A stretch of 64,000 bases of DNA from Bacilli bacterium (GTDB lineage Bacteria; Bacillota_I; Bacilli_A; RF39; UBA660): assembly GCA_017544525.1 (NCBI GenBank), contig JAFYEA010000025.1, forward strand, positions 62,001 through 126,000. The letters run 5' to 3'. Under the pieces are notes generated by a model. That model worked only from the letters and a program-made list of their open reading frames with translations, was not told where the DNA came from and searched no databases. The position numbers and the translations under genes are program-made. Shown piece after piece: positions 25,349 to 35,196 of this stretch. How positions within the stretch are numbered: the first letter of the stretch is position 1; every line of letters begins with the position of its first letter.

Positions 25349-25377
25349 ATATTACTATAAATAAAAAGATATGTCAA
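25349..25377 (-). promoter_or_regulatory. strong sigma-A promoter of rpsP-khpA
   Basis: A perfect TTGACA (25372-25377) and TAATAT (25349-25354) on the minus strand, 17 bases apart, as expected for a ribosomal protein operon. Confidence 0.8.
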
Positions 25378-25399
25378 CCTTTTTTTGTTTACACATCTT

Positions 25400-28129
25400 T
25401 TATAATCTTATCCCTACATCTTCTTGTTGCTCTTCAACTGGAACATTAACCTTTACTTCTTCTTTTGGTTTAACTTTTTTTACAGGTTTAAACTTACTAG
25501 ATATACTTTTAACTCCTGTTTCAAATGTTTCTATTTGATCAGGTCTTAAAAGAAAATAAGCTAATTCCTCATATATACCCCTCGTATCTTTTGTATATCC
25601 AAATATTCCTTGTAATATAGACAATATATTTTCTTTACTTTTTCCTAGTTCATAAAGTTTTTTTATATATTTAAGTCTTCCTCCTCTTACAGCCTCTAGA
25701 ATAATTTCTTTATCTTCTAAAAACATAGGATCTATTTCATCTAAAACATACATGTTTGCTTTAACAGCATCCAAAACAAACTGTCTATCTTTTTTTAATT
25801 CTTCAGGAAGTTTACTAAATGCCCAATGATTAAGTCTAATTACATCAAGTAAAAAACTCTTGTTATTTCTTAATGTTTCTCCAATAAATTCAGGATTAAA
25901 ATGATCTCTGCATGCCTTTAATGCTATTTGTCTATTGTTTTTTAATCTTTCACTTGCATATTCTAAATTGCTTCCATTTCTAGCTACTGCTATAGAAACT
26001 AGTTCTTTATCATCTTTTAATCTATCACTTGCATACTGTAAAATAAATCCAAGTTTAAATCTATTTACTAATGAACTATACAAAGTCAAAAATAAACTCT
26101 TATCATCTTTTAATCTATCGCTAGCATATTGTAGCGGACAATTTGATAATAAATAATCACAATTACAACATGCAGTAATGATTACTTCTCTATCATCTCT
26201 TAATCTATCGCTTACATATTCTAATAGTCTTCCTACATCAAATTTCTTTTTGCCTACACTATTTAATATACTAATTATTAAATTTTTGTCATCTTTTAAT
26301 CTATCACTTGCATACTGCAAAGGATGATCCATATAATAATGTTTAAAATTACAACATGCTGCATATACTACATCTCTATCATTTCTTAATCTATCGCTTG
26401 CATATTGAAATAATTTTCCATCTCTTTTAACAACTTCAAGAACAATTTGTTTATCATCTTTAAAATTATCATCAAGTTGTTTAAAAACATTAGGATCTGC
26501 TTCAATTGCTCTAAGCAAGAAATCTCTATCTTCAAATAATGCTTTATCTAATTCAGGAGGAGAAAAATTTAAACTCTTTAGTGCCAATAATATAAGTTCT
26601 TTATCTGATCTATATTTCTCTGGTATAATTTCTATAAAATCTCCGTCTGTTTCTAATAGTTTTTTAATGGTTTCTCTATTTTCAAAAATACTTTCATCTA
26701 TTAATCCTTCGCGACACAATCTATAATATAAAGGACGGTTTAAAATACTTAATATAAATTCCCTGTCTTTAAGTAAATCTCTTGGTATATATCCATAACA
26801 AAAATGATTTTCTCTAATCATTTCTTTAATAAATTCAGTATCCTTTTTCAAATCATTAGATAAGTATGAAATTACTACTGGTTGAGTTCCCACTACATCT
26901 AATGCCATTTTTTTATCACTTATTGTAAATGATGATGGCATAGAAGATAAATGCATTTTTAAAAAAGCAACCCTATGTTCTTGATTTCTTAGAGTATTAT
27001 AATCATCTAAAATTTTTCTTTCTTTAAGAATTCTTGCGACAAGAGGATCATTTTCCCATCCAAATCCATATCTAACACAATATAAATCTATTATTTCTTG
27101 ACTACTTAATGGTTCCCTCTTCGCTGTTTTTTTTGATATTTCAACTAACCATCTTAAACCATTTATTGTAGTTAAATATTTTTTTCTTTCGTAATCGTCT
27201 AAGAAAGTAAAACTTTTTAATTTTTGTTCTAATACTGGTAACAATTCAACCTCTAAATTTTGATTTTCTTCTATACCTCTTATTTCAGCAATAGAAGTTG
27301 TACCAAGCATTCTAATGGCGATTCTAGGCATTGAATATTTTCCATTCTCATCTTTGGTATAGTAAATATAGAAATCACCACCATCATACATCCCATCACC
27401 GCAGACTTGAGCAATTGCCGTTGGTTCGTTGGCGGTACACCATCCAGTATTTTTATTCCAAAGAGATTTTGAAAGTGCTATTGCTTGTTCTCTATTACCC
27501 TGATCATATTTTACCCATATACCATCATTAGCGACGCTTTCTCTTTTTTTAACACTTTTAAACTTTTTTTCATAATATTCAAATAATTTTTTAAAACTTC
27601 CAGATTTTAAAATAGTTCCTGTTTCTTCATTTCTTGTTCTACCATGACTAACAAAATCCATAATATCCCTAGCACAATAGGCAATTATTTCTGGATTACA
27701 ATCAACAAACTTAGCTAGTGTTTTATCACTACGTCTTTGATACGTCTCATGTCCTTCATTATATGTTCCTAATTTTAACATACCTTGAAATATCCAATAT
27801 TTTACCCACATAGGATATTTAGTATTTTCATCAGTTAAATAATTTAACCATGATTCAAGACTACTTTTTTGCACATTAATAATAGCATCTGCATCTAATC
27901 CATTTGGAATATTCTCTCTTTTAATTACATATTTATCAAAATATAACTTTTTAATATAATCTAACTTATTATGAGCAAATGCTTTTCCATGAATCCTTTC
28001 TAACCTATCCATATATCTTTTTATAGCTTCCGCAGGTTTATCACTCTTTTTCCTTGTATGTTTTACCTCTTCACTTAATGCTAAATCTTTAAATAATCGA
28101 TTTAAAAATTCTTCACCTTCATAATTCAT
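25400..28129 (-). CDS. DUF4116 repeat protein, 909 aa
   Basis: The N-terminal 320 residues form a domain with conserved-looking WNKNTGWCTA, GGDFYIYYT and IAIRMLG segments, which recall the WCTA.xxxFY pattern of PcfJ-like and related phage or plasmid proteins. From about residue 380 to 830 there are some 15 repeats of roughly 30-35 residues built on LKDDKELV..AV...G..LQYASDRL, the DUF4116 pattern. Four units have near-identical LQYASDRLKDDK cores, suggesting recent duplication. The C-terminus is a Lys/Pro/Glu tail. No signal peptide is present. The function is not known; a protein-interaction scaffold is likely. It is transcribed alone. Confidence 0.75.
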   Translation of the reverse strand: MNYEGEEFLNRLFKDLALSEEVKHTRKKSDKPAEAIKRYMDRLERIHGKAFAHNKLDYIKKLYFDKYVIKRENIPNGLDADAIINVQKSSLESWLNYLTDENTKYPMWVKYWIFQGMLKLGTYNEGHETYQRRSDKTLAKFVDCNPEIIAYCARDIMDFVSHGRTRNEETGTILKSGSFKKLFEYYEKKFKSVKKRESVANDGIWVKYDQGNREQAIALSKSLWNKNTGWCTANEPTAIAQVCGDGMYDGGDFYIYYTKDENGKYSMPRIAIRMLGTTSIAEIRGIEENQNLEVELLPVLEQKLKSFTFLDDYERKKYLTTINGLRWLVEISKKTAKREPLSSQEIIDLYCVRYGFGWENDPLVARILKERKILDDYNTLRNQEHRVAFLKMHLSSMPSSFTISDKKMALDVVGTQPVVISYLSNDLKKDTEFIKEMIRENHFCYGYIPRDLLKDREFILSILNRPLYYRLCREGLIDESIFENRETIKKLLETDGDFIEIIPEKYRSDKELILLALKSLNFSPPELDKALFEDRDFLLRAIEADPNVFKQLDDNFKDDKQIVLEVVKRDGKLFQYASDRLRNDRDVVYAACCNFKHYYMDHPLQYASDRLKDDKNLIISILNSVGKKKFDVGRLLEYVSDRLRDDREVIITACCNCDYLLSNCPLQYASDRLKDDKSLFLTLYSSLVNRFKLGFILQYASDRLKDDKELVSIAVARNGSNLEYASERLKNNRQIALKACRDHFNPEFIGETLRNNKSFLLDVIRLNHWAFSKLPEELKKDRQFVLDAVKANMYVLDEIDPMFLEDKEIILEAVRGGRLKYIKKLYELGKSKENILSILQGIFGYTKDTRGIYEELAYFLLRPDQIETFETGVKSISSKFKPVKKVKPKEEVKVNVPVEEQQEDVGIRL

Positions 28130-28153
28130 GTTATCACCTACTATACTATAGTA

Positions 28154-28162
28154 ATTATAACA
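28154..28162 (-). promoter_or_regulatory. putative extended -10 promoter of the DUF4116 gene
   Basis: TGTTATAAT on the minus strand lies right after the terminator of the wall-polymer operon and 25-33 bases before the gene start. A recognisable -35 is absent. Confidence 0.45.
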
Positions 28163-28190
28163 TAAAAAAAGATATTTTTTAGAATATCTT
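28162..28190 (-). terminator. rho-independent terminator of the wall-polymer locus
   Basis: AAGATATT (28183-28190 on the minus strand) pairs with AATATCTT (28169-28176), 6-base loop, then seven T residues. It marks the 3' end of the minus-strand polysaccharide operon. Confidence 0.78.
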
Positions 28191-28773
28191 ATTTATTATT
28201 TTTAAATTTATATCCTCTTTTATATGTTATTAATTTGTTCCCTTCAACAACATAAGCATTTTTACCCATTTCTAAAAGTGGAATATCAACAGAAGAATCA
28301 CTATAACAACATCCAGCAATTACACCTTGAAATAACGCATTAATTCTTCTGACTTTTTCTTGTCCTTTACAATTTAGGCCAAGTATCTTACCTTCAGCAT
28401 CAACTCTAGTACCTACTACATATTTTAATCCAAGTTTTTTTATAAAAGGACCAATCCATATTTCATATGAAGCACTTACTATAATATCATTAGGATTCTT
28501 TCTGTTTAAATACCATGCTTTAATCTTTTTCATATGAGAATTTACAAAATCATCTATAAATTTTTGCTTATTATCAATTTTAAATATAAATGATAATAGT
28601 TCTTCTTTTACTCTTTCAAATTGAATATATCCTTTTTTATAATCCCTATTTAATAATCTTGCTTTTTTTATAGATTTAATTGTTAGTGAAGGATGCTTTC
28701 TAAGACCATATAAAACTATATCCTTGCATGAATCACCATTATAAATAGTTCCATCAAAATCATATATATTCAT
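28189..28773 (-). CDS. HAD-IB family phosphatase
   Basis: A 194-residue HAD phosphatase. Motif I is NIYDFDGTIYNGDS at the N-terminus, motif II is IIVSASYEIWIGPF, and the C-terminal GCCYSDSSVDIPLLEM gives motif IV. The layout is that of the SerB-like HAD-IB class. It is the last gene of the wall-polymer operon, 9 bases after galE. Homologs in such clusters are thought to dephosphorylate a sugar or lipid phosphate intermediate, which is inference here. Confidence 0.85.
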   Translation of the reverse strand: MNIYDFDGTIYNGDSCKDIVLYGLRKHPSLTIKSIKKARLLNRDYKKGYIQFERVKEELLSFIFKIDNKQKFIDDFVNSHMKKIKAWYLNRKNPNDIIVSASYEIWIGPFIKKLGLKYVVGTRVDAEGKILGLNCKGQEKVRRINALFQGVIAGCCYSDSSVDIPLLEMGKNAYVVEGNKLITYKRGYKFKNNK

Positions 28774-28782
28774 AATATACTC

Positions 28783-29787
28783 CTATTTATTCTTTATTAT
28801 AAAATTATATGCATCTTTGCACATATCATCTATATCTTTTTCTGCTTTCCAATTTAATTCCTTTTCCGCTTTACTAGGATCAGCATAATAAATGTCTATA
28901 TCTCCAGCTCTTCTTTCGGTTATTTGATATTTAACTTTAACATTATTAACTCTTTCAAATGTATTAATAATTTCTAATACACTATATCCCCTTCCAGTAC
29001 CTAAATTATATATTTTTACCCCTGGTCCTTCATCAGCTTTTTCAAGTGCTTTTATATGTCCTTTAGCTAAATCAACTACATGAATATAATCTCTTACACC
29101 AGTTCCATCAGGAGTATCATAATCATCTCCAAAAACATTTAATATTGGTAATTCTCCAGTTGCAACTTTAATTATATATGGCATTAAATTATTTGGAATA
29201 CCATTAGGATCTTCACCAATTAAGCCTGATTCATGAGCACCAATTGGATTAAAGTATCTAAGTAGAACAACACTAAAGTCTTCTTCAGCAACACTTACAT
29301 CTTTTAATATTCTTTCAATAAAATATTTAGTAGTTCCATATGGACTATTTGTCCCTCCAACTACTGCTGTTTCTGGTACTGGTAATTCTTCTGGTGTTCC
29401 ATAAACAGTAGCACTACTGCTAAAAACAATTTTATTACACTTATATTCCTTCATAACTGTTACTATAGAAAGTGTACTTCCTAAATTATTTTCATAATAT
29501 CTTACTGGTAATTTAACTGATTCTCCTACTGCTTTAAGACCTGCAAAATGAATCACAGAATCTATGTGATTATTTTCTTTAAATATTTTTCTTAAAGCAT
29601 CTTTATCACAACAATCATTTTCATAAAACTTTACTTTTTTACCCGTTATTTCTTCTATCTTAGAAACAACTTCCTTCTTACTATTGACTAAGTTATCAAT
29701 AATAATTACTTCATATCCTTCATTTAATAATTCAACGCAAGTATGACTACCAATATAACCACATCCCCCAGTAACTAATACTTTCAT
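28783..29787 (-). CDS. galE: UDP-glucose 4-epimerase
   Basis: A GalE of the extended SDR superfamily, 334 residues. It opens KVLVTGGCGYIGSHTCVELL with the Gly-rich NAD loop, has the catalytic SSSATVYG and YGTTKYFIE (Tyr-x-x-x-Lys), and continues with LRYFNPIGAHESG and VRDYIHVVDLA. It converts UDP-Glc to UDP-Gal, or UDP-GlcNAc to UDP-GalNAc. Its place in the export and polymerase locus suggests that galactose or GalNAc enters the wall polymer. It is 3 bases after the TagH-like gene. Confidence 0.95.
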   Translation of the reverse strand: MKVLVTGGCGYIGSHTCVELLNEGYEVIIIDNLVNSKKEVVSKIEEITGKKVKFYENDCCDKDALRKIFKENNHIDSVIHFAGLKAVGESVKLPVRYYENNLGSTLSIVTVMKEYKCNKIVFSSSATVYGTPEELPVPETAVVGGTNSPYGTTKYFIERILKDVSVAEEDFSVVLLRYFNPIGAHESGLIGEDPNGIPNNLMPYIIKVATGELPILNVFGDDYDTPDGTGVRDYIHVVDLAKGHIKALEKADEGPGVKIYNLGTGRGYSVLEIINTFERVNNVKVKYQITERRAGDIDIYYADPSKAEKELNWKAEKDIDDMCKDAYNFIIKNK

Positions 29788-29790
29788 AGG

Positions 29791-30531
29791 TTATGCTTCC
29801 TCTCTCATAAATTCTTCATATTGTTCCATTATAGTTTCAGGATTTCCTTCATCTTTAATTAGACCTTCATGCAACCAAATAACTTTATCGCATAATTCAA
29901 CTAAAGTTTTAGTACTATGTGAAACAATAATAACTGTTCTATCAGAATCACTTATTAATTCCTTCATTTTATTATAACTTTTTTCTTTAAAGTGAATGTC
30001 ACCAACGCTTAATACTTCATCAATTAACATAATATCAGTTTCTAATATTGCAGTAATTGAAAAAGCAAGTTTAGAATACATACCTGAAGAATAACTCCTA
30101 ACAGGTTTATATATAAATTCTCCAAGTTCAGAGAACTCTATTATTTCATCTAGTTTTTCAGATATTTGTTCTTTGGTAAACCCGAGTAATAATCCAGACA
30201 AGAAAATATTTTCATAACCTGTTAATCTTTTTTGAAAACCAACACCAATTGATAATAATGATACTGTATTTCCATGCAAATTAACACTTCCTTTATCAGG
30301 ACTAAAAATACCAGAAATTGCTCTTAAAAGAGTAGATTTTCCGGAACCATTCTTACCAGTTATTCCAAGAATTTGACCTTTAGGGACTTCAAAAGATACA
30401 CCTTTTACAGCTTTAAATAGTTTTCCACTACCTTTTCCTTTAAGACCACTTTTCTTTAAAGAAAATCTATTCATATCTCTATAATACACATGTAAATCAC
30501 TTACAGTTATTGCTATTTTATCTTTTTCCAT
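29791..30531 (-). CDS. tagH: teichoic-acid type ABC exporter ATP-binding protein
   Basis: ATPase of a polysaccharide or teichoic acid ABC exporter. Walker A GKNGSGKST, signature YSSGMYSKLAFS and Walker B DIMLIDEVLSVGD are intact, and the order with its permease is that of TagGH. At 246 residues it lacks the long C-terminal extension of B. subtilis TagH. The ATG overlaps the permease stop by one base. It powers movement of lipid-linked wall polymer across the membrane. Confidence 0.9.
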   Translation of the reverse strand: MEKDKIAITVSDLHVYYRDMNRFSLKKSGLKGKGSGKLFKAVKGVSFEVPKGQILGITGKNGSGKSTLLRAISGIFSPDKGSVNLHGNTVSLLSIGVGFQKRLTGYENIFLSGLLLGFTKEQISEKLDEIIEFSELGEFIYKPVRSYSSGMYSKLAFSITAILETDIMLIDEVLSVGDIHFKEKSYNKMKELISDSDRTVIIVSHSTKTLVELCDKVIWLHEGLIKDEGNPETIMEQYEEFMREEA

Positions 30532-31319
30532 TATCTCATCACCTTTACATATGTATTTTCATATTTATATATTGTTTTAACACCAAGTATAGATAACAAT
30601 ACACCTACTAAAAACCAAAATAAAGTCCATAAACCAATAGGTGTTCCACTTCCAATTAAAACACATCTAGTATTATGAATCATATTAGCAAGTGGATTTA
30701 AATCTAATAATATTGTTCTATAAACTACATTATGTACTCTAGTACTTAAATCATAGAATACACCAGTAAAGTAGAATAACATTCTTAGTACTATTGTTGT
30801 AATATTTGATAAGTCTTCAACAAATACACCAATATGCATTGTTAATGTACATACTCCAAAAGTAAATACCACTAATGCAATTATTAATGGAATTACCCAT
30901 AGTATTTTCCATGTTAATGGTACATGATAAATTGCCATAAAAATAGCAACTAATCCAAAAGAAACTAACATCTTAAAGCCATTAACACCCATCTTTTCAA
31001 TTAATAAAATAAACTTAGGTAAATAAACTTTAGTAACTGTTTCTTTATTTGTTTGAACTAATTTAACACTCATGGTCATCATCTTATTAAAGAAATTCCA
31101 CATAGTTAAACCAATAAATACAAATACTGGGAAGTAATCTACTTTAGTTTTAAAAATTACACCAGCTAAAAATGTATATATTAACATAAAACATAATGGT
31201 TCTAATACTAACCATAACCAACCCAAATAAGAACCTATTACTTCAGATTTTAATTCAGCCCATGTCGCATAAAATATATAATTCTTATATTTTTTTAAAT
31301 CTTTAAAAAATCTTTTCAT
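30531..31319 (-). CDS. tagG: teichoic-acid type ABC exporter permease
   Basis: ABC-2 family permease of about 262 residues with six hydrophobic segments and the family segments AELKSEVIGSYLGWLW, NKMMTMSVKLVQTNKETVTKVYLPK and DLNPLANMIHNTR. It forms the membrane half of the exporter with the downstream ATPase. The start at 31319 is chosen for the GAAGGAG site 6 bases upstream; an in-frame start at 31352 would place it before the promoter's -10 region. Confidence 0.9.
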   Translation of the reverse strand: MKRFFKDLKKYKNYIFYATWAELKSEVIGSYLGWLWLVLEPLCFMLIYTFLAGVIFKTKVDYFPVFVFIGLTMWNFFNKMMTMSVKLVQTNKETVTKVYLPKFILLIEKMGVNGFKMLVSFGLVAIFMAIYHVPLTWKILWVIPLIIALVVFTFGVCTLTMHIGVFVEDLSNITTIVLRMLFYFTGVFYDLSTRVHNVVYRTILLDLNPLANMIHNTRCVLIGSGTPIGLWTLFWFLVGVLLSILGVKTIYKYENTYVKVMR

Positions 31320-31342
31320 ACTTTCTCCTTCAAGCAATATAC

Positions 31343-31371
31343 ATTTTAACATAATAAAATGTTTTTATCAA
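31343..31371 (-). promoter_or_regulatory. internal promoter before tagGH
   Basis: TTGATA (31366-31371) and TAAAAT (31343-31348) on the minus strand, 17 bases apart, between the glycerophosphotransferase gene and tagG. Confidence 0.65.
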
Positions 31372-31383
31372 CAAACACGCTTG

Positions 31384-32511
31384 TTATTTCTTGCTTTGCT
31401 CTATCAAAAAATCAGTCATATTTCTTGTGGCATTTCCATCACAGTTTTTAACATATTTTTCTTTAAATTCTTTTATTGTAGAGTAATCATAATTACCCCT
31501 ATCTATTGCTTTAAATAAGTCTTTTGCACTTACATAAGCATATTTCTTTAATTCTTTCTTAGGATCAACATTTAAACCATTTTTCTTAATATATTTATCA
31601 TAATCATGAATATATAAATAAGTAGGTTTTTCTAATATAGCACTTTCAAATATAAATGAAGAATAGTCAGTTATACATATATCAGCAACTGATAATAGTT
31701 CTTGTGTTGAAACATCCTTACATCTATATATTTTATCATTATCAATATACTTATCTATATCAGGATGATATAAATAAGCAACTGGATGAATATGCATTAT
31801 AACATTATATTTATCTACAGGTGCCGCTTTAACAAACTCAGTTAAATAATCATCATCATAAGTTCTAAAAGTAGAAACATATAATATAACAGGTTTATCC
31901 TTCAGATGAGGATATTTTTTTAATACTTTACTTTTATATTTATCAATTCCTAATATATAATCTATTTTAGGATTACCAATATTAACTATTTTACTAAGAG
32001 GCATATCAAAAGCTTTAGCATAGAACTTAGATGTTTCTTTAGAAGTAGATATTAAATAATCATATCCCCTATGCATCTTCATTAATTTAGCCATCTTTTC
32101 ACCCTTACCAGATTCCTTCTTCAAAGTTTGATAACCAAATTTCTTAATATTACTAATACCATGACATATTTCAATAATAACAGTTCTTTTTTTATGTTTT
32201 AATATTGAAATAGGAATAATATAATCATCTGCTAATACTACTTTAGAAGTAGCTATATTAGCCATTTGTTTATAAAGATGAAAATAATATCTAACAAGAT
32301 GTTTCTTATCCATCCATTTAGTTAAAATAACTAATTTATAATCTGGATATCTCTTATGAATATCATCTCTTAATAGTTCAAAATCAATAGACATTTTATC
32401 CCCTTGTCTACTTAAAAATAATATCTTTTTATTATCAATTCTAGTAAATAACTTAATGAAAAAATATATTATTTGCAAATGAATTTTGAATAACACAATT
32501 AATATAGTCAT
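31384..32511 (-). CDS. CDP-glycerol glycerophosphotransferase family protein
   Basis: A 375-residue enzyme of the TagB/TagF family, which transfers glycerol phosphate (or a related unit) from CDP-glycerol to a lipid-linked acceptor. An N-terminal hydrophobic stretch may be a membrane-attachment helix. The C-terminal half has YVSTFRTYDDDYL, MHIHPVAYL and ICITDYSSFIFESAIL, the conserved nucleotide and acceptor site motifs. The start at 32511 sits 5 bases after GGGGGAT; an upstream GTG overlaps that site. Which role, primase or polymerase, is unclear. Confidence 0.85.
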   Translation of the reverse strand: MTILIVLFKIHLQIIYFFIKLFTRIDNKKILFLSRQGDKMSIDFELLRDDIHKRYPDYKLVILTKWMDKKHLVRYYFHLYKQMANIATSKVVLADDYIIPISILKHKKRTVIIEICHGISNIKKFGYQTLKKESGKGEKMAKLMKMHRGYDYLISTSKETSKFYAKAFDMPLSKIVNIGNPKIDYILGIDKYKSKVLKKYPHLKDKPVILYVSTFRTYDDDYLTEFVKAAPVDKYNVIMHIHPVAYLYHPDIDKYIDNDKIYRCKDVSTQELLSVADICITDYSSFIFESAILEKPTYLYIHDYDKYIKKNGLNVDPKKELKKYAYVSAKDLFKAIDRGNYDYSTIKEFKEKYVKNCDGNATRNMTDFLIEQSKK

Positions 32512-32524
32512 AATATCCCCCACA

Positions 32525-35140
32525 TTATAATTTCATTATTTCATCATAAACACGTTTACAATTATTTTTATCATTATGCATAAAGAATTTATCAATTCTC
32601 TTTTCATAAGTACTATCTAATTTACAATCATTATCTAATATTTTAATTATTTCATCTATAGTAGATTCATAATCATCACAAACTGGCCCAAAACCATCTC
32701 TCTTATAATCATAATATCCTTCAACATATGAATGATGTCCAAAGAAATATTCTCTATCAAATTGAGTATATAATACTGGTTTTCTCAAATAAGCAAAATC
32801 AATTGGAATACTAGAATAATCAGATATTAATAAACTACCTTCTCTAAATATTTTTCCATAGTCAGGATATCCTTTTTCAATCTTAAATACTTCATTATCT
32901 TGAAAATATACATGATTACTAATTAGATATGGATGTAATCCAAATACACCAGTATATCCTTTTTCTTTCATCTTTTTAATTAATCTTTCATCATTAATTA
33001 AATCATTATAAAATTTATAAAACTCACTATTTTTAAATTGACTATTTACTCCATATGTTTTAGTAAATGGATTGATAGTTCCAGTTAAAAATTTTCTCCA
33101 AGTTGGCATAATAGCAATTAATTTATTAGATTTATCAACTAAATTATCATATCTAGGTAAACCAGTACATTTAACAACATCAGGCCCATAATAATAGTCA
33201 TATGTTAATAATGATTGATATTCTGGTTTAGCAGTTGTTACAAATATCTTACAATTTCTATAGAATCTATTTAAGAATAATGATAAATCATCTTTAATAA
33301 CACCATGTTGTAAAAATACAAATTGAAAATTATATAAATCCCTTAAATATTCTTTATAAGAACCATATATATTATCAACAGGTCCATTAGCTTGACTAGA
33401 TATAATCTTATCAGCAAGTAAGAAATAAATTAAATGTTTTACAGAATAATGAGCTATAACAGGACCTATCTTTTTCATCATTTTATAATCATTACATTTT
33501 TTACCAATTACAAAATAACATTTATAACTCTTATCATGTTGTTTCATTATATATTTAAATAAATGATATGCATTATCATTAGCGGCATCTGTTCTTTCTT
33601 GAACTAACCACAATTCTTTACGTTTAAATAATTTCATAAAGTAATACATAAATCTACATCCAAACACTTTAATCTGATGTTTCTTTAATAATTCAATACC
33701 ATATTTAATTTCTAAACCTTGTTTTTTAAATAAATTATATTTTCTTACATAAATATGCTTACTATCTTTAGTAAATAGAAGTCCCCTATATGAATAATGA
33801 GAAGATTTAAAATTATTAAATTTAGAATACTTTCCATGGATTAAATCTAATTGAATATCTTTATTATTCTTATAACTTGCATATGCCTCAATCACATCTC
33901 CAGGTTTAATATCAATATATATTTCGAATCCATATTGAGAATATAATCTATTACCCTCAATATCTGAACATACTTCATAAGGTTGAGTAAGAGGAAAAGT
34001 TTTTAGATTATACTTTTTCTCACCAACTTTTAAGTATGCTTTATAATCTTTATCATCAATAACACTGTTTAATTTACCAGCGATATATAATTTATCATGA
34101 TAATATTCAAAAATAGTTATTTCAAAAAGATTTTTCTCAATTGAAAAAATAGGTTTATTATTATATAAAAATTCTCCATTCTTATACTTAATATTCTTAA
34201 CATCATTTTTTAATTTAATTAAATAATACTTGTTAACAAGTTCTTCATCTAAAAATCTTGCAAAAACACTATCATCTATTACTTTTAATAAATCTTGCAA
34301 CTTACTAATATATTTTTTAACATCAACTTTATCTTTATTAGCAATTACTCTACTTCTATCATCAATATTCTTTAATACTAAATATTGAATATAATTACTA
34401 ACTTTCTTATTCTTTTGGTTAGAAATATCAATTAGTTTTTCAAGACTCTCTTTAATAGTATGTAAATAGTATTCTTCATTATCTACTGCTTTATCCATTA
34501 AAGCATCTTTTTGTTCTCTTTCACGAATTAAATATGCTCCAGAAGAACAATTAGTAAAATGTTTAACATCTAGAACTATTCTATTAATATATTCTAATCC
34601 TTCATAATACTTTAAATTTTCATTAAATTTATATTTTTTAGCAATATTAGTCTTTATAAAGACATTATTAACAGAATCAATTACTTGATCCCACTTTTTA
34701 TCAATTAATACTTTTCCATTTGATATATTTGTCTTATCTAAATCAAATTTCTTTAAGTATTTATTTTTCTTCATATACTTAGCTTTATTAACTACTATAA
34801 TATCATCATTCAACTCAGATATCTTTTTAAATGTTTCAACATTCCAAGCATCATCAGCATCTAAAAAACAAATATATTCTCCAGTTGCTAAAGATAACCC
34901 TTTATTTCTAGCGCTACTTGCTCCTTTGTTTTTTTGTTTAACATAAACAATATTTGAATACTTCTCTTTTAATTCCAAACATATTCTATCAGTATTATCA
35001 TTTGATCCATCATTTACAATAATCAACTCAATATTATCAAAACCAATAGTTTGATTAATAACACTATCAATTGCATCCTTTAAATATTGTTCAGAATTAT
35101 AAGTTGGTATAATTACACTAATTTTGTACTTTTCATTCAT
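32525..35140 (-). CDS. family 2 glycosyltransferase fused to CDP-glycerol glycerophosphotransferase
   Basis: A bifunctional 871-residue protein. The N-terminal 230 residues are a GT-A family 2 glycosyltransferase (SVIIPTYNSEQYLKDAI, NDGSNDNTD, ICFLDADDAW). Residues about 230-500 are a linker region with an unassigned beta domain. The C-terminal 370 residues are a Glyphos_transf domain with FVFLQHGVIKDD and LLISDYSSIPIDFAYLRKP. Such fusions can build glycosylated polyol-phosphate polymers in one pass. The start at 35140 follows GAGGTGAT; an upstream GTG is part of that site. Its own promoter may lie just upstream. Confidence 0.88.
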   Translation of the reverse strand: MNEKYKISVIIPTYNSEQYLKDAIDSVINQTIGFDNIELIIVNDGSNDNTDRICLELKEKYSNIVYVKQKNKGASSARNKGLSLATGEYICFLDADDAWNVETFKKISELNDDIIVVNKAKYMKKNKYLKKFDLDKTNISNGKVLIDKKWDQVIDSVNNVFIKTNIAKKYKFNENLKYYEGLEYINRIVLDVKHFTNCSSGAYLIREREQKDALMDKAVDNEEYYLHTIKESLEKLIDISNQKNKKVSNYIQYLVLKNIDDRSRVIANKDKVDVKKYISKLQDLLKVIDDSVFARFLDEELVNKYYLIKLKNDVKNIKYKNGEFLYNNKPIFSIEKNLFEITIFEYYHDKLYIAGKLNSVIDDKDYKAYLKVGEKKYNLKTFPLTQPYEVCSDIEGNRLYSQYGFEIYIDIKPGDVIEAYASYKNNKDIQLDLIHGKYSKFNNFKSSHYSYRGLLFTKDSKHIYVRKYNLFKKQGLEIKYGIELLKKHQIKVFGCRFMYYFMKLFKRKELWLVQERTDAANDNAYHLFKYIMKQHDKSYKCYFVIGKKCNDYKMMKKIGPVIAHYSVKHLIYFLLADKIISSQANGPVDNIYGSYKEYLRDLYNFQFVFLQHGVIKDDLSLFLNRFYRNCKIFVTTAKPEYQSLLTYDYYYGPDVVKCTGLPRYDNLVDKSNKLIAIMPTWRKFLTGTINPFTKTYGVNSQFKNSEFYKFYNDLINDERLIKKMKEKGYTGVFGLHPYLISNHVYFQDNEVFKIEKGYPDYGKIFREGSLLISDYSSIPIDFAYLRKPVLYTQFDREYFFGHHSYVEGYYDYKRDGFGPVCDDYESTIDEIIKILDNDCKLDSTYEKRIDKFFMHNDKNNCKRVYDEIMKL

Positions 35141-35182
35141 TCTAATCACCTCTAATTTTTCAAAAACGTATAATCTAATTAC

Positions 35183-35191
35183 ATTATATCA
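35183..35191 (-). promoter_or_regulatory. possible internal extended -10 promoter
   Basis: TGATATAAT on the minus strand in the 56-base gap after the UDP-GlcNAc 2-epimerase gene; no terminator is visible there. Confidence 0.4.
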
Positions 35192-35196
35192 TTTTT

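Noticed and set aside
25322..25399. T-box or other riboswitch before rpsP
   Set aside because: The gap is only 78 bases, fully used by a promoter and ribosome site; no aptamer-like structure is visible.
31372..31386. Short inverted repeat AACAA/TTGTT as a terminator after the glycerophosphotransferase gene
   Set aside because: Only 5 bp of A/T-rich stem and no T run; it is better explained as part of the -35 region of the tagG promoter.
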